From NCBI GenBank assembly GCA_946631345.1, contig CAMPAA010000084.1, forward strand, positions 1 to 13,177: 13,177 nucleotides of DNA. Reading direction: 5' to 3'. Shown here piece by piece: positions 1 through 6,564 of this stretch. The position numbers and the translations under genes were made by a program. How positions within the stretch are numbered: the stretch's first letter is position 1; each line of letters begins with the position of its first letter. The notes beneath the pieces were generated by a model that did not search any database, was not told the DNA's origin, and saw only the letters and a list, made by a program, of their open reading frames with translations. This DNA is from an uncultured Verrucomicrobiota bacterium. GTDB taxonomy: Bacteria; Verrucomicrobiota; Kiritimatiellia; RFP12; UBA1067.

Positions 1-52
1 AAGTGAACTTCGATCCGTACGAAACAACCGTTTCCATTCCATAGAAATTCAT
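1..52 (-). CDS. Start of an unidentified gene downstream of pth (partial)
   Basis: An ATG at 52..50 overlaps the pth stop codon by the ATGA arrangement used at most other junctions in this window, and its frame stays open to the left edge. The visible residues are MNFYGMETVVSYGSKFT. A second in-frame ATG at 37..35 would start at METVV. Only about 17 codons are visible, so no family can be assigned. It would be the third gene of the ruvB-pth unit. The call rests only on the open frame and the ATGA overlap, and sequence beyond the edge could show it to be spurious. Confidence 0.45.
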   Translation of the reverse strand, partial: MNFYGMETVVSYGSKFT

Positions 53-645
53 GCGGATGGAGGGTCGAGGACGGATTGGCCGTTCCAGCGGTTCATCGCC
101 GCGTCAGGCCCTTCGGAAAGTATCTGCTCGAGCGCGGAAACCGCAGCTGGGATGACCTTGGCATCCATCTGCGACCGCGTCTCCGGATCGAACTTGCCGA
201 GCACATGCCCGATTACCTCCCGACGGTCAGACCTATCCCGGCCAACGCCAATGCGCAAACGGATGAAGTCAGGCGTGCCAAGCCGTTCGATGATGGACTT
301 TAGCCCGTTGTGCCCTCCAGCACTGCCGCCCCTGCGGATGCGGATGCGCCCAACCGGAAGGTCTATGTCATCCGAGACCACGACCAGATCGGAGGCGGTC
401 GCGTTGTGGTACTTCACGACCGGGGCCACGCAATCTCCAGAGAGGTTCATGAAGGTCATGGGCTTGACCACGAGCACCTTGCCGCCCGCGAAACGTCCTT
501 CGGCAAGCTCCCCCTTGAACGACGGCGACCTGCGGAACGCCGCCCCCATCTCGCGCGCAACAGCCTCCGCGACCTCGAACCCTATCGAGTGCGGCGTAGA
601 CTCATATTCGCGCCCGGGATTGCCGAGCCCCGCAACTATCTTCAC
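49..645 (-). CDS. pth: Peptidyl-tRNA hydrolase
   Basis: Pth cleaves the ester bond of peptidyl-tRNAs that drop off the ribosome, recycling tRNA in the cytosol. The 198-residue product has normal family length and starts MKIVAGLGNPG. The family's key positions are visible: Asn9 in GLGNPG, Tyr14, catalytic His19, Asn67 in TFMNLSG, Asp92 in SDDIDLP and Asn113 in GGHNGL. The His loop reads TPHSIG where many homologues have TRHNxG, so the two flanking residues differ but the catalytic His is kept. The start is GTG at 645..643, overlapping the ruvB stop as GTGA, with a strong GGGGAGG ribosome site five bases upstream inside ruvB. It is therefore probably translated by coupling to ruvB. Identification is secure. 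Confidence 0.97.
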   Translation of the reverse strand: MKIVAGLGNPGREYESTPHSIGFEVAEAVAREMGAAFRRSPSFKGELAEGRFAGGKVLVVKPMTFMNLSGDCVAPVVKYHNATASDLVVVSDDIDLPVGRIRIRRGGSAGGHNGLKSIIERLGTPDFIRLRIGVGRDRSDRREVIGHVLGKFDPETRSQMDAKVIPAAVSALEQILSEGPDAAMNRWNGQSVLDPPSA

Positions 646-1649
646 AGGAGCCTCCCCTGATGCTGGATTCCGAGACGCTCAAACGCGAGGTCGGTCGCGC
701 ACCTGCCCTTCGGTGTGCGTTCAAGGTACCCTTCCATGATGAGGAACGGCTCATACGCCTCCTCCACCGTATCAGGCTCCTCGCCGACAGATACCGCAAT
801 GGTCGAAAGCCCCACGGGGCCGCCGCCGAACTTCACGCATATCGTCTCGAGAATCTTGACATCCATCTCGTCAAGGCCGTTGGGGTCGATCTCCAGCAGC
901 TCCAGCGACTCCTTGGCTACATCGCCGGTGATGCGGTTGCCGGCCTTGACCTGCGCATAGTCGCGCACGCGGCGCAGGAGGTTGTTTGCGATGCGCGGCG
1001 TGCCGCGCGCCCTGCGCGCAATCTCGAGCGCTCCGGCGTCGTCCACATCCACGCCAAGCTTGGCGGCCGACCTCTTCACGATTTCGGCAAGATCGGCGGG
1101 CACGTAGTAGTCGAGACGGTTCACCAGCCCAAAGCGCGCGCGGAGGGGAGCGGCAATGAGGCCTATGCGCGTGGTCGCGCCGACGAGCGTGAAGCGCGGC
1201 AGCTCCAGACGCACGCTGCGGGCGTTCGGGCCCTGGTCGATCATGATGTCGATCGCGAAGTCCTCCATGGCGGAGTAGAGATATTCCTCTACAGTCTTGG
1301 CCATGCGATGTATCTCGTCGATGAACACTATGTCCCCGGCTTCGAGAGAAGTCAGAAGCCCGGCAAGGTCGGCAGGCTTTGTCAGCACCGGTCCGGACGT
1401 CGTCTTCACGCGTACCCCCATCGCTTCGCCGAGGATGTACGATAGAGTGGTCTTGCCGAGGCCGGGCGGACCCGAGAAAAGCACGTGGTCAAGCGTCTCG
1501 CCGCGCTCCTTCGCGGCCTGCACGGCGAGCATGAGACGGTCACGGATCTTCTGCTGGCCGACGAACTCCGCGAATTCCGAAGGCCGCAAACGGTTGTCGA
1601 ACGCCGTGTTGCGGCGGTTCAACGTCTCACTTGTACGCTCGTTCTCCAT
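642..1649 (-). CDS. ruvB: Holliday junction branch migration helicase RuvB
   Basis: RuvB is the hexameric AAA+ motor that, with RuvA, drives branch migration of Holliday junctions during recombinational repair. The 335-residue protein shows the RuvB N-terminus (LRPSEFAEFVGQ), Walker A GPPGLGKT, Walker B with DEIH, the sensor region GATTR, and the C-terminal winged helix with GGGPVGLSTIA and TPKGR. The frame extends 12 codons further to an ATG at 1685, but that would put the start upstream of a perfect TATAAT at 1668..1663, so the ATG at 1649 (MENERTSE) is preferred. With that promoter the 5' leader is only about 6 to 8 bases and has no ribosome site. It is followed by pth with a 4-base overlap. 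No ruvA or ruvC is in the window. Confidence 0.97.
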   Translation of the reverse strand: MENERTSETLNRRNTAFDNRLRPSEFAEFVGQQKIRDRLMLAVQAAKERGETLDHVLFSGPPGLGKTTLSYILGEAMGVRVKTTSGPVLTKPADLAGLLTSLEAGDIVFIDEIHRMAKTVEEYLYSAMEDFAIDIMIDQGPNARSVRLELPRFTLVGATTRIGLIAAPLRARFGLVNRLDYYVPADLAEIVKRSAAKLGVDVDDAGALEIARRARGTPRIANNLLRRVRDYAQVKAGNRITGDVAKESLELLEIDPNGLDEMDVKILETICVKFGGGPVGLSTIAVSVGEEPDTVEEAYEPFLIMEGYLERTPKGRCATDLAFERLGIQHQGRLL

Positions 1650-1662
1650 AAAGCAAGGGCGG

Positions 1663-1671
1663 ATTATACCA
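1663..1671 (-). promoter_or_regulatory. Extended -10 promoter of ruvB-pth
   Basis: The minus strand reads TGGTATAAT here, a perfect -10 hexamer with the TGn extension, preceded by ATTG. No convincing -35 hexamer is seen at 16 to 18 bases. It lies in the 42-base gap between the 105-residue gene's stop and the ruvB ATG, and the -10 ends 13 bases before the ATG. The flanks form a 5-bp inverted repeat, GGATT/AATCC, around the element. Confidence 0.75.
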
Positions 1672-1691
1672 CAATCCCGCAACAAAGCGGA

Positions 1692-2009
1692 TCAGCCGAA
1701 GGTGAGACCGCCAGGCACGGGCGGATGGCCCGGGCGCATCATCCACACGCCCGTCTCGTGTATGCCCTTCACGAATTCCCCGAAAGGCAGCTCGCCCTTC
1801 CCGTCTACGATCTTTACGCGCGCGCCCATGAACTCGAATGTGCCCGACTTCACTGGCTGGTTCGTGCCGTCGGTGGCCGCGAAAGTCATGGGAGTGTCCG
1901 CAACTGAGCCGGGATGCACTGTCGCGCGCACCTCCCAGAAGTCCGGCACATGCTGCACCGGGATGGCCCGGAACAGGAAGGAAAGAGTCTTGTTTTCAGG
2001 GCTTTTCAT
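1692..2009 (-). CDS. Hypothetical protein of 105 residues, coupled to the sigma factor gene
   Basis: I do not recognise a family. The protein is 105 residues, starts MKSPENKTLSFLFRAIPVQH and ends PVPGGLTFG. It has no signal peptide, membrane segment or cysteine and looks like a small soluble, probably beta-rich protein (many short Val/Thr/Gly stretches, a VKIVDGKGELPFGEF segment, then GVWMMRPGHPP). Its ATG at 2009 lies 14 bases inside the end of the upstream sigma-factor gene, with GGGTGA just before it, so the two are almost certainly co-translated. A role as a partner or regulator of that sigma factor is a guess from position only; it does not resemble known anti-sigma domains that I can recognise. 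Confidence 0.75.
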   Translation of the reverse strand: MKSPENKTLSFLFRAIPVQHVPDFWEVRATVHPGSVADTPMTFAATDGTNQPVKSGTFEFMGARVKIVDGKGELPFGEFVKGIHETGVWMMRPGHPPVPGGLTFG

Positions 2010-2574
2010 GTTTCACCCAATTCTCCCGCATCTGCTTTACGCTGCGCGAAAATATCTGATCCACGTTTGCCTCGGTGAGGTCCAGCATCTCGGCGACCTC
2101 GGCGCTCGAAAGGTGCATGCGCGTCTTGAGGAAAAGGACGTATGCCTTGCGCGGGTCGTCGTTCCAGAGATCCTTGAAGCAGCGATAGGTCATGAGCCAC
2201 ACTTCGTTGCGAACGACGCCGTGGTCGTCGGTGGGGATCGCCATCGGCTCGCCGTGCTCGTTCTGCTCTGCGGTGCCCTCCAGTGAGAACTCGCCGTGCG
2301 GGTTGGGGTTGGCACGCGTCACGTAGCCGCGCACGTACTGCCTCATCCATCCCCACAGGCTGCCGCCGTCGTTACGGAACTGCTCGATCTTCCGGTTGCC
2401 GATCATGTCCTCGTAGAGCATTCCCATCAGATCACCGTCCGTTATGCAGTACTTGCGCGCGAGCTCGGCCGACCGCAGGGACTTCACCTCCGGCACGATC
2501 ACATTCTCCCAGACGAGTTTCCAACCCGCGTCGCCGCCGGCCTTCACCGCCTCGTAGGTTTCGTCAGGCGTCAT
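1996..2574 (-). CDS. ECF-like RNA polymerase sigma factor
   Basis: This 192-residue protein has the layout of a minimal (region 2 plus region 4) sigma factor that directs RNA polymerase to a special set of promoters. Residues about 46-85 resemble region 2, ending in the GSLWGWMRQYVRGYVTR segment typical of the F..WL..I.RN..R pattern. Residues about 140-186 form a region 4 helix-turn-helix (LSSAEVAEMLDLTEANVDQIFSRSVKQMRENW in two parts: recognition around LTEANVDQIFSR). An acidic linker of about 55 residues joins them. The open frame runs upstream to 2811, but those 79 codons are antisense-like sequence inside htpX. The ATG at 2574 overlaps the htpX stop as ATGA and has GAGGGG six bases upstream, so it is the chosen start. 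Region 2 is divergent, so assignment to a numbered ECF group is not possible by eye. Confidence 0.78.
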   Translation of the reverse strand: MTPDETYEAVKAGGDAGWKLVWENVIVPEVKSLRSAELARKYCITDGDLMGMLYEDMIGNRKIEQFRNDGGSLWGWMRQYVRGYVTRANPNPHGEFSLEGTAEQNEHGEPMAIPTDDHGVVRNEVWLMTYRCFKDLWNDDPRKAYVLFLKTRMHLSSAEVAEMLDLTEANVDQIFSRSVKQMRENWVKHEKP

Positions 2575-3470
2575 ACGCCGCCCCTCAGCCGTTCCAGGGC
2601 CGCCACGCGGTCCTCGATCGATGGATGCGTGGCGAAAAGGCTCGTCTTCGACGATCTGCCGCCGATACCGAACGCCTGGAGAGATTTCGGCAACGTCGCG
2701 GCGGAGAGGTTCCCGAGCCGCATGAGCGCGCTGATCATCGGCTGCGGCGTACCGAGGAGTCGCGCGCTTCCGGCATCGGCGGCATATTCGCGACGACGCG
2801 AGTAGGCGCACACCACGAGCGACGCCGCTATGCCCAGCACGAACTGCATCAGGTACACGGTGATCACGTAAACGCCAGTTGAACCCCGCCGCCTGCGCTC
2901 GCCGAGCGCGTTCTCCACGACGTAGGCGATGATGCGCGACAGGAACAGCACCACGGCGTTCAGCACGCCCTGCACAAGAGTGAGGGTGACCATGTCGCCG
3001 TTGACCACATGGCTCATCTCATGGCCGAGAACCGCCTCAAGCTCCGGCCGGCTCATCTGCGCAAGTATCTGGTCGGAAACGGCGACAAGCGCACTGTTCT
3101 TGAACGCGCCCGTCGCAAACGCGTTCGGCGCACCACGGTAGATCGCCACCTCAGGCGTCTTGACGTTCGCCGCACGCGCCAGACGGTCCACCGTCGTCAC
3201 CAGCCAGCGGGCGTCATCGCTCTCGGTGCCGTCCACCACCTGCGCTCCAGTGGACCACTTCGCCATCGGCTTGGAGATGAGCAGCGAGATGAACGCCCCA
3301 CCCATGCCGAACACGAGCGCAAACACGCCAAGCGCAAAGAAGTCGATGCCGTCGCTGTACAGCGCCTCGCGCACATCGGGACCCGCCAGCGAAAGCACGA
3401 CGCTGACCACGACCGAAAGCGTGAACATCACGGCCATATTGACCGCCACAAAAAGGAATACTCTTTTCAT
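2571..3470 (-). CDS. htpX: Membrane zinc metalloprotease HtpX
   Basis: HtpX is an integral membrane M48-family zinc protease that degrades damaged membrane proteins and is usually tied to envelope or heat stress. The 299-residue protein starts with MKRVFLFVAVNMAVMF, which lines up with the start of known HtpX proteins. It has two N-terminal membrane helices (about 5-29 and 43-65), the zinc motif HEMSH at 150-154, two further helices (about 163-185 and 199-221), and the third ligand Glu228 in RRREYAADAGSA. The frame has an ATG ten codons upstream (3500), but a -10 element at 3483..3478 falls between the two, so the ATG at 3470 is used. Its leader would be zero or one base. It is followed by the sigma-factor gene with a 4-base overlap, suggesting a joint stress module. 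Confidence 0.96.
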   Translation of the reverse strand: MKRVFLFVAVNMAVMFTLSVVVSVVLSLAGPDVREALYSDGIDFFALGVFALVFGMGGAFISLLISKPMAKWSTGAQVVDGTESDDARWLVTTVDRLARAANVKTPEVAIYRGAPNAFATGAFKNSALVAVSDQILAQMSRPELEAVLGHEMSHVVNGDMVTLTLVQGVLNAVVLFLSRIIAYVVENALGERRRRGSTGVYVITVYLMQFVLGIAASLVVCAYSRRREYAADAGSARLLGTPQPMISALMRLGNLSAATLPKSLQAFGIGGRSSKTSLFATHPSIEDRVAALERLRGGV

Positions 3471-3477
3471 GCCCCGT

Positions 3478-3486
3478 ATTGTACCA
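3478..3486 (-). promoter_or_regulatory. Extended -10 promoter of htpX operon
   Basis: The minus strand reads TGGTACAAT, one mismatch from the element at the other operons, preceded by TTTA. The -10 ends seven bases before the htpX ATG, so transcription should begin at or next to the start codon. A 6-bp inverted repeat (GGCAAG, 7-base loop, CTTGCC) at 3496-3514 sits just upstream, where a -35 box or operator would be. Confidence 0.65.
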
Positions 3487-3495
3487 TAAATCGCG

Positions 3496-3514
3496 GGCAA
3501 GATGCGGGCTTGCC
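3496..3514. repeat. Inverted repeat upstream of htpX (operator candidate)
   Basis: GGCAAG at 3496-3501 and CTTGCC at 3509-3514 form a perfect 6-bp inverted repeat with a 7-base GC-rich loop. It is centred about 25 bases upstream of the htpX -10. No run of T follows on the minus strand, so it is a poor intrinsic terminator for the response-regulator operon; a binding site for a regulator is more plausible but unproven. The rest of the 117-base gap to the regulator gene holds nothing else I can identify. Confidence 0.3.
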
Positions 3515-3587
3515 GTCGGCTATCTCACGACAATCCGGATGCCTATGGCCCTACATCTTTTTCATGCCCCAGGCAAGGCGGCAAGCA

Positions 3588-4904
3588 TCAGATGCCGTAC
3601 TCCTCGAGCTTGCGGTAGATGGTGCGGCGGGAGATTCCAAGCCGTTCTGCGGCAAGGGTGCGGTTGCCGCCGACCTCGTCCAGCACGGCGAGTATCTTCG
3701 CCTTCTCCATCTCCTCAAGCGTACCTGTGGACGAGAGAGGCTTTCCGTCACCGCGCTTCACCTCGTCCGGCACATCGTCCACGTCGATCTGGCCGGTGGG
3801 CGAGAGCACGCACATCTTCTCCACTGTGTTGCGCAGCTCACGCACGTTGCCCGGCCAGGGATATCGTTCCAGAAGCTTCATGGCCTCCGGAGATACGGAC
3901 TTCCCGCCGAACTCCTTCAGGAAGCGCCCGACAAGGAGCGGTATGTCGCCGTCGCGGTCCTTGAGCGCTGGCATTCGCAGGTCGATCACGTTTAGGCGGT
4001 AGAAAAGGTCCTCTCGGAACTTCCCGGCGCGCACGTAGGCGGCGAGGTCTCGGTTCGTCGCCGCAACGATGCGCACGTCGGTATGTATGGTCTCATTCGA
4101 GCCGAGGCGCTGGAATTCGCGTTCCTGCAGTACGCGCAGGAGCTTCACCTGGATGTCGAGGGGCATCTCCGATATCTCGTCGAGGAATATGGTTCCGTGG
4201 TTCGCCGCCTCGAAGCGCCCGGCCCGCCGGGCGACAGCACCCGTGAATGCGCCCTTCTCGTGGCCGAACAGCTCCGTCTCCAGCAGCGTTTGGCTGATGG
4301 CGGCCACCTCCACGGCGACATATGGCCCCTTCGCGCGCGGCGACAGGTTGTGGATGGCGCGCGCCACAAGCTCCTTGCCCGTTCCACTCGGCCCTTCGAT
4401 CAGCACGGTGGCGTCGCTCCGGGCCACCTGCTTCACCATCCTGAACACCCTCCGCATCGCTGGCGAATTGCCGATGATGTTTCCAAGGCCATACTTCTCG
4501 TCGAGCTGGGCCCTGAGATCCTCTACCTCCGCCTCCAGCCTGTGCGCCTTGAGCGCCTTCTCGATGCGCAGCTCAAGCTGATCAAGATCCACCGGCTTGG
4601 TTATGAAGTCGTCCGCTCCGTCCTTCATTGCGGCCACGGCCTGGTCGATGGAGCCGAACGCCGTGAGCAGCACCACCGCCAGGTTTGGGTTGGAGGCCTT
4701 TGCCGCCCTCATGAGCGTTATGCCGTCCTCTCCCGGCATCCGGACATCGGAAAGGAGCAGGCGTATGGTGCTGTCGGCCTCAAGCTGACGCATCGCCGCC
4801 TCCGCATCGGGAGCCGTCTCCACATCGTACTTTTCCCTGAGGGCCCGCGCCATGAAGTCGCGCGTGTCCTTTTCGTCATCCACAACGAGAATCTTGTCCA
4901 TCAT
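3588..4904 (-). CDS. NtrC-family sigma-54-dependent response regulator
   Basis: A 438-residue three-domain activator of sigma-54 promoters. The receiver (1-120) has Asp9/Asp10, phospho-acceptor Asp53 in SDVRMPG, Thr81 and Lys103. The AAA+ domain (about 142-370) has Walker A GPSGTGKE (Lys177), the sigma-54 contact loop GAFTGA at 218-223, Walker B FLDE at Asp242, and the sensor segment WPGNVRELRN. The C-terminus (about 395-438) is a Fis-type helix-turn-helix, GNRTLAAERLGISRRTIYRK being its core. All residues for phosphorylation and ATPase-driven open-complex formation are present. The ATG at 4904 overlaps the kinase stop as ATGA, with GGGAG five bases upstream; the second codon is also ATG. It is the last gene of its operon. 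Its target promoters are not evident: I found no convincing -24/-12 site in this window. Confidence 0.95.
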   Translation of the reverse strand: MMDKILVVDDEKDTRDFMARALREKYDVETAPDAEAAMRQLEADSTIRLLLSDVRMPGEDGITLMRAAKASNPNLAVVLLTAFGSIDQAVAAMKDGADDFITKPVDLDQLELRIEKALKAHRLEAEVEDLRAQLDEKYGLGNIIGNSPAMRRVFRMVKQVARSDATVLIEGPSGTGKELVARAIHNLSPRAKGPYVAVEVAAISQTLLETELFGHEKGAFTGAVARRAGRFEAANHGTIFLDEISEMPLDIQVKLLRVLQEREFQRLGSNETIHTDVRIVAATNRDLAAYVRAGKFREDLFYRLNVIDLRMPALKDRDGDIPLLVGRFLKEFGGKSVSPEAMKLLERYPWPGNVRELRNTVEKMCVLSPTGQIDVDDVPDEVKRGDGKPLSSTGTLEEMEKAKILAVLDEVGGNRTLAAERLGISRRTIYRKLEEYGI

Positions 4905-5938
4905 GTCAGCTCCCTCACCCGCTTTTCGATGCGTGGCAGCCGCACCGTGAATGTGGTGCCCTTCCCCTCCTCGCTCGCCACCGCGATTTCGCCGCCGTGC
5001 GCGGCGACTATCCGCCTCGAAATCATGAGTCCCAGCCCCGTACCCTTCTGCTTCGTGGTGCGGTACGGCTCGAACAGTCGGGCGAGAGCCTCGTCGCTCA
5101 TGCCGGTGCCGGAATCGCGGAAAAGGATTGATACCGAGGTGTCGTCATGGACGATCTCTATCGACAGGGTTCCGCCGTCCTTCATCGCCTCAAGCGCGTT
5201 CTTCATCAGGTTGAAGAACACCTGCTCCATCTGGGCTCGGTCGATTGCGACGGTCGGCATGGTGCTCGGAAGGTCGAGAGCCACGTGTATGCGCCGGTCC
5301 TCGAACACGTTCTTTAGGGCGGCGAGCGCGTCCTTCAGCGGATCGGCGGCGCATCCCGGCATGAGGCGAGCCTTTGCCGGACGGAACGCTCCGAGGAACT
5401 CCCGTATGATGCCGTTGAGCCTTTCCAGCTCGCGCTGGGCTATGGCAAGGTCTCCCTCTTCCGGATATCTGCGCTTCAGCAGCTGAAGGTTGAGCGACAG
5501 GGCGTTCAGCGGATTGCCTATCTCATGCGCCATGGACGCGGCCATCTCACCCACCGCGTCCGCGCGCCCGCTTTCAAGCGCATCCGCGTCCCGCGCACGC
5601 TTCGCCGTCACGTCGCGCAGCTTCACGATGTTGCCGATACGCTTCACCTCCACTATGCGGTGCTCGGGGTAGGTTATCTCCACCTCCCTCACCGAAACGC
5701 CGCCATGAGGCGGCATCGCCGCCTCGTCTATGCCGAGGAGCGGCACAAGCTCCTTGCCTGCGGAATTGGCGTACTTCACCCTTCCACGCTCGTCCAGCGC
5801 GACGATCCCCTCGTCCAGAGTGTTGAATATGGACTCAAGGAAACCGATCTCGTCCGTAAGGGCCTTGTACTGGCGACGCAGCCCTTCGGCATCGAGCTTG
5901 CCGATCCTGTCGGCCACCTTGTCGTAGAAGATGCTCAT
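4901..5938 (-). CDS. Soluble PAS-domain sensor histidine kinase
   Basis: The cognate kinase of the response regulator it overlaps. The 345-residue protein has a short coiled N-terminus, a PAS-like domain (about 30-115, IFNTLDEGIVALDERGRVKYAN), a HisKA helix pair with phospho-acceptor His138 in SMAHEIGNPLNAL, and a HATPase domain with N-box Asn247, G1 DSGTGM (from Asp275), the FEPYRTTK segment and G2 GTGLGL (299-304). There is no membrane segment, so it should sense a cytosolic signal through PAS. The frame is open a further 67 codons to 6139, but that stretch lies inside the LUD gene and reads as arginine-rich nonsense, so the ATG at 5938 is used, 29 bases after the LUD stop. Confidence 0.94.
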   Translation of the reverse strand: MSIFYDKVADRIGKLDAEGLRRQYKALTDEIGFLESIFNTLDEGIVALDERGRVKYANSAGKELVPLLGIDEAAMPPHGGVSVREVEITYPEHRIVEVKRIGNIVKLRDVTAKRARDADALESGRADAVGEMAASMAHEIGNPLNALSLNLQLLKRRYPEEGDLAIAQRELERLNGIIREFLGAFRPAKARLMPGCAADPLKDALAALKNVFEDRRIHVALDLPSTMPTVAIDRAQMEQVFFNLMKNALEAMKDGGTLSIEIVHDDTSVSILFRDSGTGMSDEALARLFEPYRTTKQKGTGLGLMISRRIVAAHGGEIAVASEEGKGTTFTVRLPRIEKRVRELT

Positions 5939-5967
5939 ATGCGGTATTGCATCCTTGTCGGCCGCCG

Positions 5968-6537
5968 TCAGTAGCCGAGGTCGGAGTCCACCACATATAC
6001 CGCCGTCGGAGTGCCTGTCGGCCGCCGGTCGAAAATGGCCGTCACCTTGCAGATGCGGTCTGGAGAATCGCAGTCGGCGCACTTGCCGGTCGCCGCGCAC
6101 GGAGTCCGCTTGCCGAGCCGCACGCAGTTTGGCGGGCATGCCTTCGCCTTGATGCGGGCGATGGCGTCATCTATCCCGCCCTCCACGATCTTGTTGCGCC
6201 CGATGGCGTACACCACGCGCTTCGGCCCCGAGACGGACGCCGCCACGCGGTTGCCGTTGCCGTCGATGTTGACGATGCGCCCGTCTGCGGTTATTGCGTT
6301 TGCGCTTAGCAGGAAGAGGTCGCAGTCGGCTCCGCGCGTCTGAAGCTTGCCCTCGGCCTCAAGCTTTGCCGATACGCCAAGCTCCTTCATCGTCATGGCT
6401 CCGCCCATGCCGACCCGCTCAACCTTCGCGGCCTCTGCGAGCACTGCCGCCGCCGCATCTTCCTTCGTGGCGCAGAACGCCGCCTCGAATCCGCGCCTCT
6501 TCAGCGCTTCAACCACCTTCTTGCAAAGCTCTTCCAT
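5968..6537 (-). CDS. LUD-domain (DUF162) protein with C-terminal cysteine cluster
   Basis: This belongs to the LUD/DUF162 family that includes the LutC-like lactate-utilisation proteins. From the ATG at 6537 it is 189 residues. The core has VGMGGAMTMKELG and the segment NAITADGRIVNIDGNGNRVA, both typical of the family. The C-terminus has six cysteines (134, 138, 147, 153, 156, 163) in the CPPNC, TPCAATGKCADC and RIC segments, a pattern that could bind metal or an iron-sulfur centre. No LutA or LutB partner is in the window, so lactate oxidation should not be assumed. An upstream in-frame ATG at 6564 directly abuts the hydrolase stop (TAA then ATG), but only the 6537 start has a ribosome site (GGAG, seven bases away); the longer form would have 198 residues. 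The actual substrate is unknown. Confidence 0.88.
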   Translation of the reverse strand: MEELCKKVVEALKRRGFEAAFCATKEDAAAAVLAEAAKVERVGMGGAMTMKELGVSAKLEAEGKLQTRGADCDLFLLSANAITADGRIVNIDGNGNRVAASVSGPKRVVYAIGRNKIVEGGIDDAIARIKAKACPPNCVRLGKRTPCAATGKCADCDSPDRICKVTAIFDRRPTGTPTAVYVVDSDLGY

Positions 6538-6564
6538 TCCAGGGCTCCAACGCGATCCATCCAT

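Noticed and set aside
1297..2286. A 329-codon plus-strand open frame across ruvB, the 105-residue gene and the sigma gene
   Set aside because: It crosses three minus-strand genes and the ruvB promoter and has no supporting features.
2575..2811. N-terminal extension of the sigma factor
   Set aside because: The 79 extra residues are Arg/Ala-rich, lie wholly inside htpX in another frame, and are upstream of an ATGA start with a good ribosome site.
3535..3590. Intrinsic terminator after the response-regulator gene
   Set aside because: There is a short A/T run and scattered GCCT/AGGC pairing, but the best stem is only about four base pairs with bulges and has no following T-run in the right place.
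4083..5486. A 467-codon plus-strand open frame opposite the response regulator and kinase
   Set aside because: It is antisense to two well-identified genes, its translation is rich in Arg/His/Leu with no domain, and such shadows are normal in GC-rich DNA.
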